Counted from the first letter of the stretch, positions 47,072-60,698 are shown. The stretch: DNA of 64,000 nucleotides from Dioscorea cayenensis subsp. rotundata (GCF_009730915.1 NC_052495.1:372001-436000), one strand, 5' to 3'. Numbers and translations are program-made. The notes: generated by a model not told the origin, from the letters alone.

Positions 47072-48760
47072 ATGGTTGAGGCTTACCCTGCGCCTCTCTG
47101 CTTATCGTGCGCCACTCTCATGGCGCCGGAGCCTTCTCCCCTCCTCTCACTAGCCCGTCTCCCTAATCGGTTCTTCTCCTTCTCTCGTGGTCTCGATGGT
47201 CGTGGGATTCGATCCATCCCTTCCTCTTATTCCCCCTTGTTGGCCTGGAAGAGGAGGTGGAGACGAGGTTCGGCGACGAGAAATTTTTCCTCCAATGTTT
47301 GTTGTGCTTTATCTGAAGCTCGTAAGCTTTCTATGGCTTTGAATCTTTGTCTTGTTCCTTTTGATTGAAACCCTAATGTCAATCCTTGGCCTTTAACCCT
47401 AAATGGATTGATTGAGTGAATCGGATGTTGTTCTGATCAATTGAACATATTTTTATTGGTTTGAAGGAATGAGGAAATTGTTAGGAATGGTGGAAGTATT
47501 TGATTGTTGATATATGAGATTCTGTGTGTGCATTGAGCATGGCATTGTTTCATAAATTCTTATGGATTACGTATGTACGATGATATGTTGAGAAATTCTG
47601 AATAAAGGAAGAGAAATGGAGAGAAAAAGGGAAGGGAGTAGTTCATTAGGTATAGCGAGGATGCACCAGTTGCTATCATTGGCATGTAGAGGTTGCTCAT
47701 CATGTAACATGAGTTCAAAGATTTCTTTTTTTTATTTTTTTTTATTTTGCAGTATTTGTTTTCTGGTTGTTTACATTCACATATAGTTTTCATTAGCCTT
47801 GGAATTGTACAGCCGGAATTCAAGTAGGGATCCGTTTGGTTGGATTTTCCATTGTCAAACTGGTGGTTGAGCTTGTCATCCATTGGAGAGGTGTTGATGG
47901 CTGGAATATATGGGTGTAAGGGTGTACATATTTGAGGGAGTTCTATTTAACATTTGAAAAGCTTGGGATTTTTTGTTGCCCCTCAAATTTTTAATACTTA
48001 GCCTCAGCCTTATCTAGTTTTTGAATTTTTTGCTTTCATTTGACATGCATGTCAGCCATTCGCATATTGTCTTTCTCCTTTTATGTCTTTTTTTAAAAAA
48101 ATTTTATCTGTTATTGTTGTTATTCTTGGTAATTTTGTGTTTCCTGCTGCTAATGTAATGTTCAAGGTCATATAGTGAGCAGTAGAAATTTGTCTTGTCA
48201 TTTTTTAGTATTGTGTCTTTTGGTCTTTGAAAAGTTGCCCAATGGCAGTCTAAGCTCTTAGATATCCTTTCTTTTAGTTGAGTAGATCAGATGAAGTCCA
48301 ATTTTTAGCCATCGCTTGGGTTGTGCAACAGAGAGATTAACTGAAAATTTGTGACAAGTTAAAATTAACACTTATTCAAAGGTTCATTGTGTGATTGTGC
48401 TTGTGATCTGTGATTCTAATCTCCTATTGGACTTGTGCAGCTGAAGTGATAACTGCATCCTCCTGGAATACTGCTATTCTCCAGAGCGATGCCCCGGTTC
48501 TTGTTGAGTTTTGGGCATCATGGTGCGGGCCATGCAAAATGGTCAATCGAGTGTTTGAGGAGATCGCACGGGAGTATGCTGGAAGAGTAAAATTTTATAA
48601 ACTCAACACTGATGACTACCCACAAGTTGCAATTTCCAATAGTGTTGAACGAATACCAACAGTTATACTGTTCAAGAATGGAGAGAAAATACAGAGCATT
48701 ACTGGTACCTTGCCCAAGTCTGTTTATGTTACAGCAATTGAGCAATCTTTAACTAACTAA
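47072..48760 (+). CDS. TRX-m3: Chloroplast thioredoxin, m3-like
   Basis: Two exons, 47072-47321 and 48441-48760, encode 189 residues. The intron is about 1.1 kb, phase 1, with a GTAAGC donor and TTGTGCAG acceptor. The N-terminal ~80 residues are Ser/Arg/Leu-rich with few acids, a plastid transit peptide. The mature thioredoxin fold carries the redox site WCGPCK in VEFWASWCGPCKMV, then a RIPTVILFKNGEK segment with the conserved cis-Pro. The ending SITGTLPKSVYVTAIEQSL is most like plant TRX-m3, from my memory of that subfamily. It should act as a stromal disulfide reductase; the m3 type has been linked to redox control of plasmodesmata and plastids in Arabidopsis. There is no sign of damage. 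Confidence 0.88.
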
Positions 48761-50006
48761 TGAGCAGCCAGGTGGTTTTTTTTAATCCATTAGTGCTTTT
48801 CTCATTGATTTAGGAACCCCTCTTGTGCCACCTACTGGGTTTCTGTTTTATTGAAATATGACTGTCCCGGGTGTAGTAATTCTCTGCCTGAGTGCCTGTA
48901 TCTATATGTGTTGTATATTGTTGTCGTACCAAAAGCATTGGTGTATATTTGATTTTTTTCAAATTTAACAAAATTCAAGGCTGTTCACTGAGTCTATTCA
49001 GGAATGAACCTTGTTCTTCAACCATCTTGTTATTCTGCTTGTTATGTTGTTATCTTTGTATTGTTTGACAAACAACGGATTTACTTATGAATTATAGCCG
49101 GGATAAATTTGCATTTTAATCATGTATATGTTTCTATGGCTTACAGGATTAAAGAGGTGGTTTTTGTTCTTAATGACAACCTCTGTTCAATGAATTCTTG
49201 TGATGAGTTTGTGAATTTGGTCCATTAAACTTAGTAATCTTTTATGTGCTGATGATTGTGTTCATGTGCCTCTCTTTATGGGTTTCTATTAGGATAATGG
49301 GGGACTGCATATGAATCAGGATGTATGCAGAAAAGAATTCTCCTTACGTTGCTTGTCACTAATTAAATTCTTGCTCAAGGTATTATCCTACATTTGTATT
49401 TGTGTGTCAAAGCATCAAACTTTAATATGGAAAGGATGACAGCATTATTGATTGTTTTATGATCAAATCTTTAGTATTGCTTGCATATTAGCTTGTAAAC
49501 AGACATGCCAACTGTTATTCAGTACTTTGAAAGGAATGAAGCAAGGCATGAGTCATGACATTTTAGCTTTTTGTCCTTTTTTTGGTATAGCTTCATGTCA
49601 AAGCCAATACCATGTCTAGTTTATTTATAACATACAGAAGAATAAATTTAAATTTAAATTTAAATTTTAGGGAAATACAAAAATCCATTTAGTCTCATAT
49701 GTGGAAAACACCTATGCAACAACATATAATTTATACTAGAAAACAAAAAACAAAATAAAAAGAAAGACAAAAAAAAAAACAATAAATTACAACCTATATC
49801 ATAGCTGTGATGCACAAAGACAAAACTCTTTGACACTTCAATAAAACATGAGTTCTTTCTTTTCTTTTATTATTATACCATAAGAATCTCAATGAAATAG
49901 ACCCATTCCAAAAGTCATCAAAGCCAACCTGTCTCAGTAGTAGTCCATCATTCCCAGCTGTCTCCCAACTCTGAAAAACTCAGCCATCTTTCTCAAGTCT
50001 CAAGTC
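48761..50006. other. Intergenic between convergent genes
   Basis: It contains the 3' untranslated regions of the thioredoxin (+) and LEA_2 (-) genes. About 49640-49670 has a short (AAATTT)n run. No further gene is seen. Confidence 0.45.
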
Positions 50007-51203
50007 TCAACTATACTGACAGGAATTCTTCAATGAAACTGGAGTATTAAGCTTATTCTGATTCAAAACAAGAGAACACTGTACATTTATATAAAACTTA
50101 GGCTTCACAAGCTTCCCCAGAACATAAGCCCTGGACCTCACTTGAAAACTAAGATTCAAAGGCACTGGACTGTTGTTAGACTTGCCATTAGAACTAGTTA
50201 AACTAGCTCCACCTCCATACAATGGAATCCTATTCCCCACCACCACCACATTCAAAGTCCTCTGACTCTTCCTTGATTGATAAAACTCCTTAATCTACAA
50301 AAAATAAAAAAATCAAACAACATTAACACTTCATCATCATCATCATCAAAGAACACCAAGAGATCTATTTTTTTATTTTTTATTTTTACTTACATCACCA
50401 GTGGCCAATGTGAGTTCATAGTAGTTGAGATTCACTGGAGTTGAAGTGACATGAACACCAAAAAAAGTAGCAGTGTTTTTGAAAGTGAGCATCAAGGTTG
50501 AGTTCATGGTCACCATATCTGTGGGCACCAATGTTGCATCTGTTCCTGCTTGTATGATAAAGTTCTCAAACTTCATACTCTGCAAATACATCAAAATTTC
50601 AATTTTTATTTTTATTTTTATTTTTTATTTTTGGTTAAAATGATCAAAAATTGAAAATAATGGAGATCATCAAGGAAGCATTTTTGAAAAAGATGATACC
50701 TTGAGAGAGATCTGAGGCTTTTGAGATTTACTAGCACCCCAGAGAATCAAAGAGAAGAGGGTGAAGAGAATGAAAAATCCAAGAATAAATGCAAGAAAAT
50801 AGCATTTTTTAGGGATCACTCCTTTATGATCATCCTCATCATCAAGCAACCCTTCTTCTTCAATGACGGCGCACTCCTTCCAATGCTTGCCGCCGCCTTT
50901 GCGGGAGGCGCCGGTGGTGGTGCGGGTGGTGTCATTGGGGGTGACTTTCCTGGATCCGGGTTTCAACGAGCCGGAGAAGCGGCTGGATGAGGATTCACGG
51001 GAGTGGTGGCCGACGGAGGAGTTGGAGTGAGGAGGGGAGCCGGTGGGGCTGAGGACGGGTGTGGAGTGGAATGAAGCGGTGGTTTTCTCTCCGTCGTGGG
51101 AGTCTCTGGAGGGGCTTTGGACGTAGTACACTGGACGGCGCGGTGATCTCGTCGGAGACGATGGTGCGATGCTCGTCACTTCGGAGTCCGTCTTCGCGTG
51201 CAT
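50007..51203 (-). CDS. Membrane-anchored LEA_2 / NDR1-HIN1-like protein
   Basis: Three exons (minus strand: 50700-51203, 50394-50579, 50007-50294), all phase 0, encode 325 residues. The N-terminus is a conserved cytosolic region (MHAKTDSEVTSIAPSSPTRS, RRPVYYVQSPSRDSHDGEK, SSRFSGSLKPGSRK, KECAVIEEEGLLDD). One transmembrane helix spans about 134-156 (CYFLAFILGFFILFTLFSLI). The rest is a LEA_2 domain (about 165-320) with TFKNTATFFGVHVTSTPVNL and VRSRAYVLGKLVKPKFY. It matches, from memory, a conserved plant subgroup of uncharacterised LEA_2 proteins; a plasma-membrane or cell-wall-interface role is a guess from the family. Ten GAA codon-like repeats abut the ATG. Confidence 0.9.
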
Positions 51204-51234
51204 CTTCTTCTTCTTCTTCTTCTTCTTCTTCTTC
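51204..51234 (-). repeat. (GAA)10 repeat directly before the LEA_2 start codon
   Basis: On the mRNA strand ten GAA units end immediately before the ATG at 51203. An upstream ATG at 51318 opens a frame that runs through the repeat as poly-Glu and overlaps the main frame to 50995. Confidence 0.85.
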
Positions 51235-51319
51235 GGATGAGGATCTCTGATTCACAAGGAAATCCAAATGCAAATGAAATGCAGATGCAAATGAAATGCG
51301 AATCCAAATGCAAAGCACA

Positions 51320-52636
51320 GCGTTTTAAGAGCTCATCTTTCTTCTTCTTCTTCTTCGTCTTGTTGAGCACTTCACATGGGAAGCTTCCTTGTTATCAGGT
51401 ACGCGTTTACTTTTTGGTTGTTTATTATTATTATTATTTAAAAAAAAATTAGAAATAAATAAATAAATAAATATTTTGTAATAAAGAAAGAGGTAAAAAC
51501 ATAGTTTAAATGTTAAAAATAATTTAATTTTGAAATGGGTGGGAAGTAAAAATGTCTTTATATATCAAGTTATCAACGTGATGGGTTATTAATTAGGGAG
51601 TGATTAGGAGGTTTGATTAATTAAGTAAAAGGTGTTTTATTATTTAATATTATTATATATATGTATATAGTGTGATCACGTTGGGAGTGATGGGTGAACC
51701 ACGTGCAGTCAGCTTGCGGACAGTTCACGGGAAGCTGGCATTTGTTCCGGTTTCGCCCGCAGTTACTTCTCCACCGCCGCTCATCATCATCATCATCTGC
51801 CACCCATTCCCTTCTCTTGCTTTGAGATACGTGCTTTCTTTTTTCAACATTTGCCATCTATAATTATTGATTAGGATTGTTGAACTATTATATATCAGGT
51901 CTGATGGCAATGGCGTATAAGCATGCAAAAGAATGTTTTTTTTTTTCTTTAATTTTTAATTGTGGGGAAGAAATTTTTAACCCTTAAAACATAAATACCA
52001 CCGACCGCCTTTTAACATATTGGTACCGAATCTTTTGTGTAATTTATTTATTTTGAAAAGAACCCATGATCAAATCCAAAAACACACTCAAAGTAAGGCT
52101 ATAGATGCTTATTGAGATTTCTTCACGCCTATTCATATCTATGACACACACTCGTCATGTTTTGTAAATAAATAAATATCTCCGTATGATCCATTTACTA
52201 GAGACATATGTACATAACAATTTTATTCACATTTCTATCACAGCTAGTGAATTTGAATCCAATGGTCGCTAATCATTTATTGTTACAAACAGTATTCACC
52301 AAACAGTATCAAATAGTGCAATCAATAGGGTTATGTGTATTATTTATCATATTGTTTACATTCATAACAACTAAGTTTCCTATTTTTCTCTAATTTTTTT
52401 TTTAACAAAGGCAACAAGCACCACCCCACAATAGGGTGTCGAAGGACAAACAGGTTCGGAAGTGCACCAGTTACAATAGCTTAACTACCCCTAGAAATTT
52501 ATTAACTCGGTCAGATAGGGCAATTAGATTCCTACCATGTGTAGGCCTAAAAGATATTTCAGAAATCAAACTTAATTAATAAGTCTTTTTAATTTATAGA
52601 TGTTCTAGGACGTTAGCATAACCATAATGAATCGTG

Positions 52637-52690
<54 letters not shown>

Positions 52691-53421
52691 TATTAATTTA
52701 AAACTGCTTATTTAATCAACTCAAATTTCTATTTTAGATCAACTTTATTTGACAGTAAAGGAATGTCCTCTACTTTTAAAAATATATAAGTTTTAAATAA
52801 AATCTATTAATAATTATTTATTTTTACAAGAGTATGTTTTATTTTAGAAGATAAAAGCACGTATTCATTACATTAGTCACATAAAATAGATAATTTTTAA
52901 ATCTTCACATAAATAAACCGAATATAAACTAGTATATTCTATAATTTAGATATTGCATATTGTCTGGTACATACAAGCAGTTGTAGTGATCCACATAATC
53001 CACAATTCCTAGATCTTCTTCTTCTTCTTTTTAAAAAAATATTCATAAGCCACAAATTGAACTCTCAGTATTTGATTGCAGAGGAAAATTATATACAACA
53101 TTGCAAGTTTGTGTACATATATATATTTTTTTTCTAATGAAAATTTGAAAGCATTTGTGAACACTTTGCAAGTGTTTTGCTATGTCTTTCTCATTTGTAA
53201 TTTTGTGCCAGAAAAACTATTTCCTTCATTTGTTTCCAAGATGTCAGCAACCACCAACCCCATTTATATCCACCCACAATGAATTGAGGAAGTTTTGGTA
53301 CACACTCCACAAAAAAAGCCACCACCTTCTCCATTTCTCCCAACAAATATCCAAAAAAACCAAATTTTATACTACCTTACAAACTTCCCAGCTTTCCAGA
53401 GTTACAACAAAAAAAAACTCA
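51320..53421. other. Intergenic between divergent genes
   Basis: This is AT-rich promoter space for the LEA_2 (-) and PLC-X (+) genes. It has a (TA)n tract at about 52646-52685. No gene is supported. The short open frames at 51621-51928 and 53076-53282 look incidental. Confidence 0.45.
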
Positions 53422-56049
53422 ATGATCCAAACAAGGTTTGTACTGGCAATATTGCTACTGCTATCCTTGCAATTGCCTCTTTTCTCATATGCTGCAAAGG
53501 TCCTTGCTTTCTCTCATATCTCTTTTAGTTTTTTCTTTCTTTTTTTTTCAGTGATTATAATGTTATCATCTTCTTCAAATATGTGCAGATTGGGCAAACA
53601 TGTTTGCTTGACAAGAACTGTGACAGTGGACTGCATTGTGAGACATGCATAGCCAATGGTAACTTAAGGCCAAGGTGTACAAGAGTTCAGCCATTAGACC
53701 CCATTTCCAAGGTCCTTCTTTCTCCAACCTTTTCTTTCCATCTTTAAACAACCATGAATGAATGAATGAATGAATGAATGAATGAATGAATGCAGGGGGT
53801 TAAGGGGTTGCCATTCAATAGGTACTCATGGTTGACAACTCACAACTCTTTTGCCTTGCTTGGCCAAAAGTCACTCACTGGAATCCCAATTGTTGCCCCT
53901 ACAAACCAGCAGGATTCTGTCACTGCCCAGCTCCAAGTATGGTTTCTTCTCTTCTTTCCTTCTTTGATTGAGTGTACTCAATCACTCAATCCTTATCCAA
54001 ATTTTCTTCTTTTTCCTTGTATGTTTGTATGTATATGCATTTGTATGTATGCCAATGTTTGAGTTATTCTGCTTTTATGACAATGTTTGGAATGGGGATA
54101 TTAAGGAGGGGTTAAGCCTCTCATGTTAACTTAAATTTTCTTGATTAAAGGGATGTTTGGAGTAAACTATTCCTCTTGGATAAGTTTATACTACCACTAT
54201 GGAGAATGAGTCTGCTTTTTCATCTTGGTCTTTTACCTTTATTTGTATTTGTTTAATTTATGGGTTATGATAGTGCTTAATGGTGTGATCATGTCTATTA
54301 AGATAATTAATTAAGGATGGTGCATATGCTTTGTAGTTTAATAAACACAACATTCACACACAATTGGTTGTTTTGTCTAAGATGTTTGAAAATAGAGCTT
54401 CATTATTTATCAAGAAAAGTACTTGTTTTGACTTTTGGAACATAGACATTGATTTGAAGCAATTAACCTCTTCTTCTACTTGTTTAATTGTTAGGTTTGA
54501 AGCAACATTAGATATTAAAGCACCTCACTAAAAAAAACCAATTGTTTGATTTGTTCTTAAAGCATGAGCTAACAGGGCTGTCTTTATCTGTGTTTCCACT
54601 CAAGATTTCAGACAGTTCATACTTTGTTTTCAATCTTTATAGTTGAGTGTTCTATCAACCAAGCAAAAGTAAACTTGAGATTAGGTTTTGAACTAGTCCA
54701 TCTGGAAGCTTAAGACCAATTTTTTATATAGCACATTGACCTTACATTAATTCAATGAAATCTTTCATAACTCTTACATTTCAGAGATTTTATCTTATTC
54801 TGTCAAGTAGATTATTGCAATTAACTACCTGAATTGAATTTTCACAGAATGGAGTCAGGGGTCTAATGCTGGATATGTATGACTTTGAGAATGATATATG
54901 GTTGTGCCACTCTTTTGGTGGCACTTGCTACAACTTCACAGCTTTTGTAAGCAATTGAACTTTTATCGATTCATAATTTTATCGCTTGGTTTCCATTTTA
55001 CATATATTTCCCAACCATGAATTGATCAGCAACCAGCCATTAACGTGCTCAAAGAAATCAATGTCTTCATGGAAGCAAATCCTTCAGCAGTAATCACCAT
55101 TTTTATCGAAGACTATGTTACTTCCCCAAAAGGTCTCACAAAAGTGTTCAATGCTTCCGGCCTCTTTAAGTACTGGTTTCCAGTGTCACGCATGCCTAAA
55201 AACGGCGGAGATTGGCCATTGCTAACCGACATGATCAGCAGTAACCAACGCCTCGTCGTCTTCACATCAAAACAAGCCAAAGAAAGTTCTGAGGGAATTG
55301 CCTACGAATGGAGATACGTTGTAGAAAACCAATGTACGGACATTTACTACTATTTATATAAACTAGATCATTTCAATTGATCAACATAATGACTATGAAT
55401 GCAGACGGAGACGATGGTATGAAAGCAGGATTGTGCCCGAACCGAGCTGAATCACCGCCAATGAACACAATGTCAAGGTCCCTTGTCTTGATGAACTATT
55501 TTCCTACCACTCCGGACTTGGTAACTTCTTGCAAGGATAATTCTGCTCCTCTTGTTAACATGCTAAACACATGCCATAATTTATCTGGTAACCGATGGCC
55601 GAACTTCATCGCCGTGAACTTTTACAAGGTACCATTTATCGAATTAAGTTACTATCGTTCGAAATCACTCTGATGAATAATAATGTGCGTCATTTGATTA
55701 TCTGGTGTAGAGAAGTGATGGCGGTGGAGCTCCGGAAGCTACAGACATTGCCAATGGACACTTGATTTGTGGGTGCAACAGCATCACAGATTGCAAGGTT
55801 GAGTAATACTATTTGTATAAAAGAAATTTTACTGGATTGATTGATTACTTGAATGATTAAAAGCTACCCATGTTATTATGGATTTATTACTGTGTTTAGG
55901 TTAATGCAAGCTTTGGCAGTTGCCAAGACCTCCCAAAAGCTGAACTTAGTGAGAATAGTACATCAATGGCTTCAATGATCATGTGGAACAAGTGGTTTGG
56001 GTTTTATATGGTGCTATTGGTGATGGTCTTCTCATGTTACTTGTATTAG
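53422..56049 (+). CDS. Secreted PI-PLC X-domain protein
   Basis: Eight exons (53422-53499, 53589-53711, 53796-53936, 54848-54946, 55030-55333, 55405-55628, 55711-55797, 55900-56049) join in frame to 401 residues. Residues 1-24 are a signal peptide ([14 protein letters not shown]). A Cys-rich segment follows ([17 protein letters not shown]), then the X domain with the two catalytic-type histidines, TTHNSF (His 83) and WLCHSF (His 135), and LMLDMYDF. Later landmarks are [19 protein letters not shown] and NFIAVNFYK. The C-terminal ~18 residues are hydrophobic ([15 protein letters not shown]), suggesting a GPI anchor. It resembles plant PI-PLC X domain-containing proteins of the At5g67130 type, which lack Y and C2 domains. 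Substrate and function are unclear. Confidence 0.92.
53755..53790 (+). repeat. (TGAA)9 microsatellite at a 3' splice site
   Basis: Nine perfect TGAA units end directly before the TGCAG acceptor of intron 2 of the PLC-X gene, where a pyrimidine-rich tract is usual. Confidence 0.9.
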
Positions 56050-56726
56050 GTTATGAAGGTGATTGTTTGGTCAATCTTACATTAAATTATTGTAGTGTTT
56101 TAAAAAAAGGTTTCCTTTTTCTTAATATGAATTTCAGTGATATGTACATGTTTATATTGTTTCCCTCTGGAAAATTGAATGGTTAAGATACTATCTTTAC
56201 TGAATTTTTTTACTGTAGTACCTTGTCAAACAATCTGTTTTATATTAAATTTAACATGAAGTGTAAATTTTTACTAATAAATAATTAAGCCAAGAATTGA
56301 TCATCAAGAAATGGAAGAAATGGCAACCAACTCAAGTGTTTGCAAGGCGAAAATATTATCTCAAACCATCCACCATGCAATTCCATTTCCTTAAAAAAAA
56401 AAAGAGGAACATCCAGATACATACATGCTAAAAAAGTATACTTGCTGTTCACCTCTTTCAATCAGTTACATTTATATGTAATTTCCGGCTTCAAATCTGC
56501 GAATCCGATAATAATCTTGTTAGTTCAACTTACATTAGTATGTATCTGTGCAAAAGGATGAAGGTCATGCTTCGAATGCCGATCTTATTACCCCCGTCCT
56601 TGCCTTTAGAATTGATTGATTGTGCTACTGAAGCAATCAGTGCTTTCGGGTTTTGCTTCAGAAGTTAACATTCATGGCATGATCTTCACATGATGTATCG
56701 CGTAACATTTTAACTTTCGCCGAACA
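56050..56726. other. Intergenic between convergent genes
   Basis: 3' untranslated regions of the PLC-X (+) and MIP3 (-) genes. No further gene is seen. Confidence 0.45.
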
Positions 56727-59700
56727 TCAGAGGTAACTAGACGATCCCAATAACAATCCAGACATGTCATCTGGTGTTAATAGAGTTGTGCCCCCAACAA
56801 TAAATTCTATTTCCGGTCTACTGCTCTCTGACACGGCCTCCATAATTTCCACAATCTAGTAAGAATGAGAAAAACAAAACTAAATTAAGAAACCAGTAGT
56901 ATTATTACTGTTAAAACAGCAAACACTTCAAGATGCCATACTGGGAAGTTCAAAAATAAAAAACCAAGAAGATGTCATGAGTACCGTAACAATAGTTTAT
57001 ACCTCAACACTGCTAATGCCCCCGACAACGAAAATTATGATTGCATTTTGATCGCCAAGCAATGGTTTTGCCTACAAAAGCATAATCAGCTCATATGCTA
57101 ATGTGACAATGAGTAAAAACAGTATATACAGAAACCAGAGAAGGAATATGCACCTGTCCAAGGCCGAATCTACCAAACCCACTCTTTAGAAACCGGCCAA
57201 CTGCTGACGAGTGGTATTGCAACCCAGGCACATCATACTTCGCCAGCAAGGTGTTTAACAGCTTATACAACAATCCTTTTCTACTGTTAGCATCACCTAA
57301 ATAATTACTTTCGGATGGTATCAGCCCTTCTTTGAAAGTTGAATGTCGCTGCTTTAGACTAGATAGCTTGTGGAAGAGCTTGAAAAGATTATCTACTCTG
57401 TCACGCAACTCCAATTTAAATTGCATGTCCCCATAAGCTTGATCGTTATTTTGATCAGTATCTTCATCATCCCAACTACCCCACTGATCATCGAAATCCT
57501 CCACCACCGTAGTTGAATTTGCAGCAGCCCCGCCGCCATGTTCCTCAGACTCTGTCTTTCTTGAATTAGCTTCAAGCTCCTTCTCTAAACCATGAAGGAA
57601 GCGGAGGTTTGTGCAAGCTGGGTTTTCAAGGATGGCGTCCACCACAGCTTCTTTAAGTGAGTGTTCCTCTTCCCAAGAGAATGGGCCAATGGAACCTGAT
57701 GTTGGAAAATTTTCACCAGCCAAGATGTATCCAATCATGGACAGAAGCAGTGCATCTTGAAAGGAGAGCAAGCTCTGGGATGCTCCCGTGCTATTGTTCG
57801 CATCACAAGATCTCACTGTGACACTAGTATTTATGAGATCACGAATTTGACTTGAAAGACTATGACTAGTGTCTAAAGAGTTTATGTTCAGGATCCTTTC
57901 AGCACTCAGAAACGCATCCCAGTGGGAACTATGTGGTTCGCTAAGTGCCTTTTCAGAAGCTAACGCCAGCTGGATAATCCATCTGTTCCTGATTAAAGAT
58001 AACTCGTTCATGGCCAACTTCTTAACTAAACCATGGAGTTCCAAATCTTTCGCCAAACTCAAACGACCTTTTGTGTTTGGGGTGACATTTTCACGCTTCA
58101 GGGCTTCCAAAATCAACTTCTTTATAAGCATGACCCCATCTTTAGATTTTCTTACTAGTAATTCCTCCATGTAGTTACCTCCTATAGTTTCAGCTAGAAA
58201 CGAACCACTCAATAAGCTTATCTCATTGTCCAAGAGATTATCTTGATCCTTCTCAGCATGCTCAACAATATCAGCACTTCCATTGACTCCATTAGAGTTC
58301 CAACCTGAACTAAAAGCTTTGATATTTTCACGCAGCTGAGGGTTACTCATTGCTGGTTCTTCACTAAATACTGTTTCAAAGGGTACTCTTAGATCAAGTG
58401 AGGGACGTTCAACTCTGGCAGCAGACTTGCTTGGAACTTGTGAGCTTCTTGAAGCTGAAATGGATGCAATCCTTTTCCTGCGTGGCAAAGAGGAAAAAAC
58501 TCGATCAACAATCGAGTCCCCATGGCAGCAGGGCGTGAGAAGGTCAAGTGTGCGGTCAACAAGCAATAAACCAGCAGATTTTCTATTACGGCGGCCTACA
58601 TCATACAGACTTGACATATCTGTCAACATCTTGCCTATGGTTTTGGATAAATCACCCAGTGAGAATATTTCCATCTTCAGATCCATCTATGCAATTCGTC
58701 ACAAGAAAGGGAATTCAGAACTGAAGGTATCACATCAAGAATACAGAAATTTAGTGCAATAAGTAGAAGATAAGATGCATAAATAAGATGGGATCGGATG
58801 AGATGGCTTTAAGTTGTCAAAGCACTACCTTGCCAGCCATATGGTAAAGAAAATGAGCAGTCAGTGTTGCCCCAGGAGGAATGTCATCACCATCAGAAGG
58901 TAGACCACTGCAAATGGAAGGCAGACCAGGGCTAAGAGCATCTTCACTTTCATTCGACAAGCACGCCTCTGCAATTATTCCTTCCGAAGGAAAAACAAAA
59001 GATCTTGGCGAGAGCGGGCAAATAATCATTGGGAAATGACGTACAGACACAACCAATTTTGCAGAGGACAAATCGTCCACTTCCAAAGAGTTGATGGCGC
59101 CATCATCATACGCATCCCTTCTTCTGGAATATCTTTCAACATTAGGATCATCATCAGTGCTGGAATCCATTGCGGCCCAACCAACATCCTCTAAGTTTGG
59201 TGCTGCTTGATGGCCAACACCCTCTGGCTCTGAGATTTTCTCATGTTGAAGCGGGGGAAGGGGGTCACCATCTGTAGACTGTCTGATATTCTTATTTTGA
59301 AGTAACGGAGGTCCCTTTTTTTCATACCTCTTTCTGTGCTCTTCATAGTCTTGCAGAAGCAGAGATTCATACTCATGAAAAGCATCAGGACCCAAAGGAG
59401 AGTCAACATATGCAGAGTGAGCTATCTGGAGTTGTAAAGCAGAGCAGTCAGCAAGGTAATCTTTGACAAGAAAAACAAAATCACACAAGAAAATGGGCAA
59501 GTTTGAGCAGGCAAAAAATTATAGTAAATACATTTAAGAGGAAATTTCTCGATCCAGCCTTGTTGAACGGCACTAACCTTATCTATTATATCTTTTATGG
59601 CAACAGAACACGAAATATTTAATGAAGCAGTACAACAAATACATGTTAGCAGGAAAAAAGAGATCAACAGAAAATTACTTTATAGAGCAACTAAATGCCT

Positions 59701-60644
59701 TTGATTTGAATTTCATAGTCAACTTGTGTTGTTTGAGAAGAAAAGATGAAATTTAGCAACTTTATATCCACACTAGATGCAGGATTTTTCCCAAACAATG
59801 AAGCCAATTGGCACCAAATCTCAAAACAATCCACAAAACAACTAAAAGAGTTGGGATGCACCTCTGAGATCGATGTAAATATAGTACAATGGACAATGGT
59901 CTGATGAGTGTCCAAACAACGCAGAATATACCGATGAGCATCGCTAAGAAGGCGGGACGTCATAATTATCATCTTCTTAGCAGGGCTATCAAATGTGGAG
60001 TTCCAATCCACAACCTACAAGGATAATAGCAACAAGAATGAGACTGCATAACACCAATACTATGCTAACCAGCGCTTGCTTAGTAGAAACATCATTACTA
60101 TACTCAGAATTCAAAAAATGGCAAACTGACATGAATGAATCCTTAACAGGAAGTTTACAATAAATTGTCATTCACCATGAATTAAACAGCAAGCCAAAAA
60201 ATAAAAGATTTGAAAGAAAAGACATAATTTTCAGCATAAAAGAGTGATCATAAGGGCAAATGGAAGAGAAAAACCCTTACAGTATCAAGAGAAGACATGT
60301 TCTCCAAACTACAAACAGCGCGCACACCAAGTTGTAGCAAAAGAGGAAAGGCCCCGATAAACTGAAAGGCTTCCAAACAACCAGCATCGAGATACACGAC
60401 AGCATCCGAAACCTCATCGGAAATCTACAATCCAAGGAAGATAAGCAGAAACAAATTAGTGAATTGGGGCCAATAGGGTTTCGATAGAGATCATAGATTC
60501 AAATAATCGAGAGAGAAAGAGAGAGAGAGAGAGATCGAGATTGAAATGGAAATCTTCAGAGAAGTGGGAAGGAGAGAAGACAAAGAAGAGCACCTGGCGG
60601 ATGGAATCGAGGCAAGAACGGAGGACATCGATGGCGGAGGCCAT
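56727..60644 (-). CDS. MIP3: Sec1/Munc18-like protein MIP3
   Basis: Seven exons (minus strand: 60594-60644, 60281-60424, 59862-60014, 58829-59425, 57154-58686, 57003-57071, 56727-56855) join in frame to 891 residues, all at phase 0. It is a divergent Sec1 family protein: the N-terminus MASAIDVLRSCLDSIRQ is followed by SDAVVYLDAGCLEAFQFIG, and KKMIIMTSRLLSDAHRYILR and RKSAGLLLVDRTLDLLTPCC lie in the Sec1 core. The end is a nucleotide-like IIIFVVGGISSVE then VEFI-type EIEFIVGGTTLLTPDDM. Plant MIP3 belongs to the MAG2/Dsl1-type tethering complex for Golgi-to-ER transport. An acidic insert (about 420-690) with DDQWGSWDDEDTDQ is notable. Intact. Confidence 0.88.
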
Positions 60645-60658
60645 GGGAATGGCTTGCT

Positions 60659-60665
<7 letters not shown>

Positions 60666-60694
<29 letters not shown>
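60666..60694 (+). repeat. (GA)n tract in the MIP3 5' leader region
   Basis: About fourteen GA units lie roughly 20-50 bp upstream of the MIP3 ATG, i.e. a CT/TC repeat on the mRNA strand. Such pyrimidine repeats are common near plant transcription starts. Confidence 0.7.
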
Positions 60695-60698
<4 letters not shown>

